DNA of 5,076 bases from the NCBI GenBank assembly GCA_900542835.1, contig UQPB01000095.1:1-5076 (forward strand), read 5' to 3'. Of the stretch, positions 4,967-5,076 are shown piece by piece. This stretch comes from an uncultured Pelosinus sp. Its GTDB lineage: Bacteria; Bacillota; Negativicutes; Sporomusales; Acetonemataceae. The notes under the pieces are model-generated. The model was given only the letters and a program-made list of their open reading frames with translations. It did no database searches and had not been told where the DNA came from. Within the stretch, counting starts at the first letter, position 1, and each line of letters opens with the position of its first letter. Position numbers and translations under genes: made by a program.

Positions 4967-5076
4967 GAAATTTGCTGTTGCTCGCCGCCTCAGCCGCTGC
5001 CTGCTAAAGACACCGCTCGCCATACTGTCGGTATGCCTCGCGCCGTCGCCTTGCCTGACAAAAAATCGTCTCGCCA
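4967..5076. repeat. Repeat-like intergenic segment, cut by the window edge
   Basis: No gene is apparent. CATAC (5021-5025) and GTATG (5031-5035) form a small hairpin. The segment 5049-5070 (CCTTGCC, two or three variable bases, an A-run, then GTC) closely resembles 3762-3784 with a one-base length difference. I therefore read this as a diverged relative of the element between the SDR gene and metA. Its edge abuts the -35 box of the metA promoter. Whether it is a real dispersed family needs the rest of the genome. Confidence 0.4.

Noticed and set aside
1..5076. CRISPR array, tRNA, rRNA or transposase
   Set aside because: No regularly spaced direct repeats, no tRNA-like fold or conserved rRNA sequence, and no transposase-like protein was seen.

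Overview
The window looks like a chromosomal stretch from a moderately GC-rich, anaerobic member of the Firmicutes, most likely a diderm Negativicutes/Sporomusaceae-type bacterium. The reasons are the strong Shine-Dalgarno sites, a consensus housekeeping promoter, a SAM-I (S-box) riboswitch with an intrinsic terminator in front of metA, and an MqnP-like UbiA prenyltransferase next to a UbiD decarboxylase. The taxonomic call is inference from gene content and style; no marker gene is present.

Positions 1-285 hold no convincing gene. They are dominated by a long imperfect palindrome (about 17-201) that resembles a dispersed intergenic repeat. A sigma-A type promoter (286-314) then starts a four-gene plus-strand cluster: tatA (350-553, TTG start), a UbiD-family decarboxylase (556-2013, GTG start), a UbiA-family prenyltransferase (2010-2867, GTG start, 4-base overlap) and a short-chain dehydrogenase/reductase (2882-3643). 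The gaps are 2, -4 and 14 bases with no internal terminator, so the four are probably one transcript. The UbiA/UbiD pair is the prenylation plus decarboxylation module of quinone biosynthesis; the UbiA protein is closest to the MqnP type of the futalosine menaquinone pathway. TatA would serve export of folded, cofactor-containing proteins, many of which exchange electrons with the menaquinone pool. That link is inference. The SDR's substrate is unknown.

Positions 3644-3823 separate the convergent cluster and metA, and contain a second inverted-repeat element. On the minus strand, metA (3824-4744) encodes a homoserine acyltransferase with Glu111, the residue associated with acetyl-CoA use. Its regulatory region is complete: promoter (4938-4966), SAM-I aptamer (4813-4914), intrinsic terminator (4772-4801), strong ribosome binding site (4752-4757). 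A third repeat-like segment fills 4967-5076 and shares a conserved end sequence with the 3700-3784 element.

I see no evidence for a novel defence, mobile or CRISPR system. The points most worth a second look are the tatA/quinone operon, the palindromic intergenic elements and the unusual residues of the SDR.
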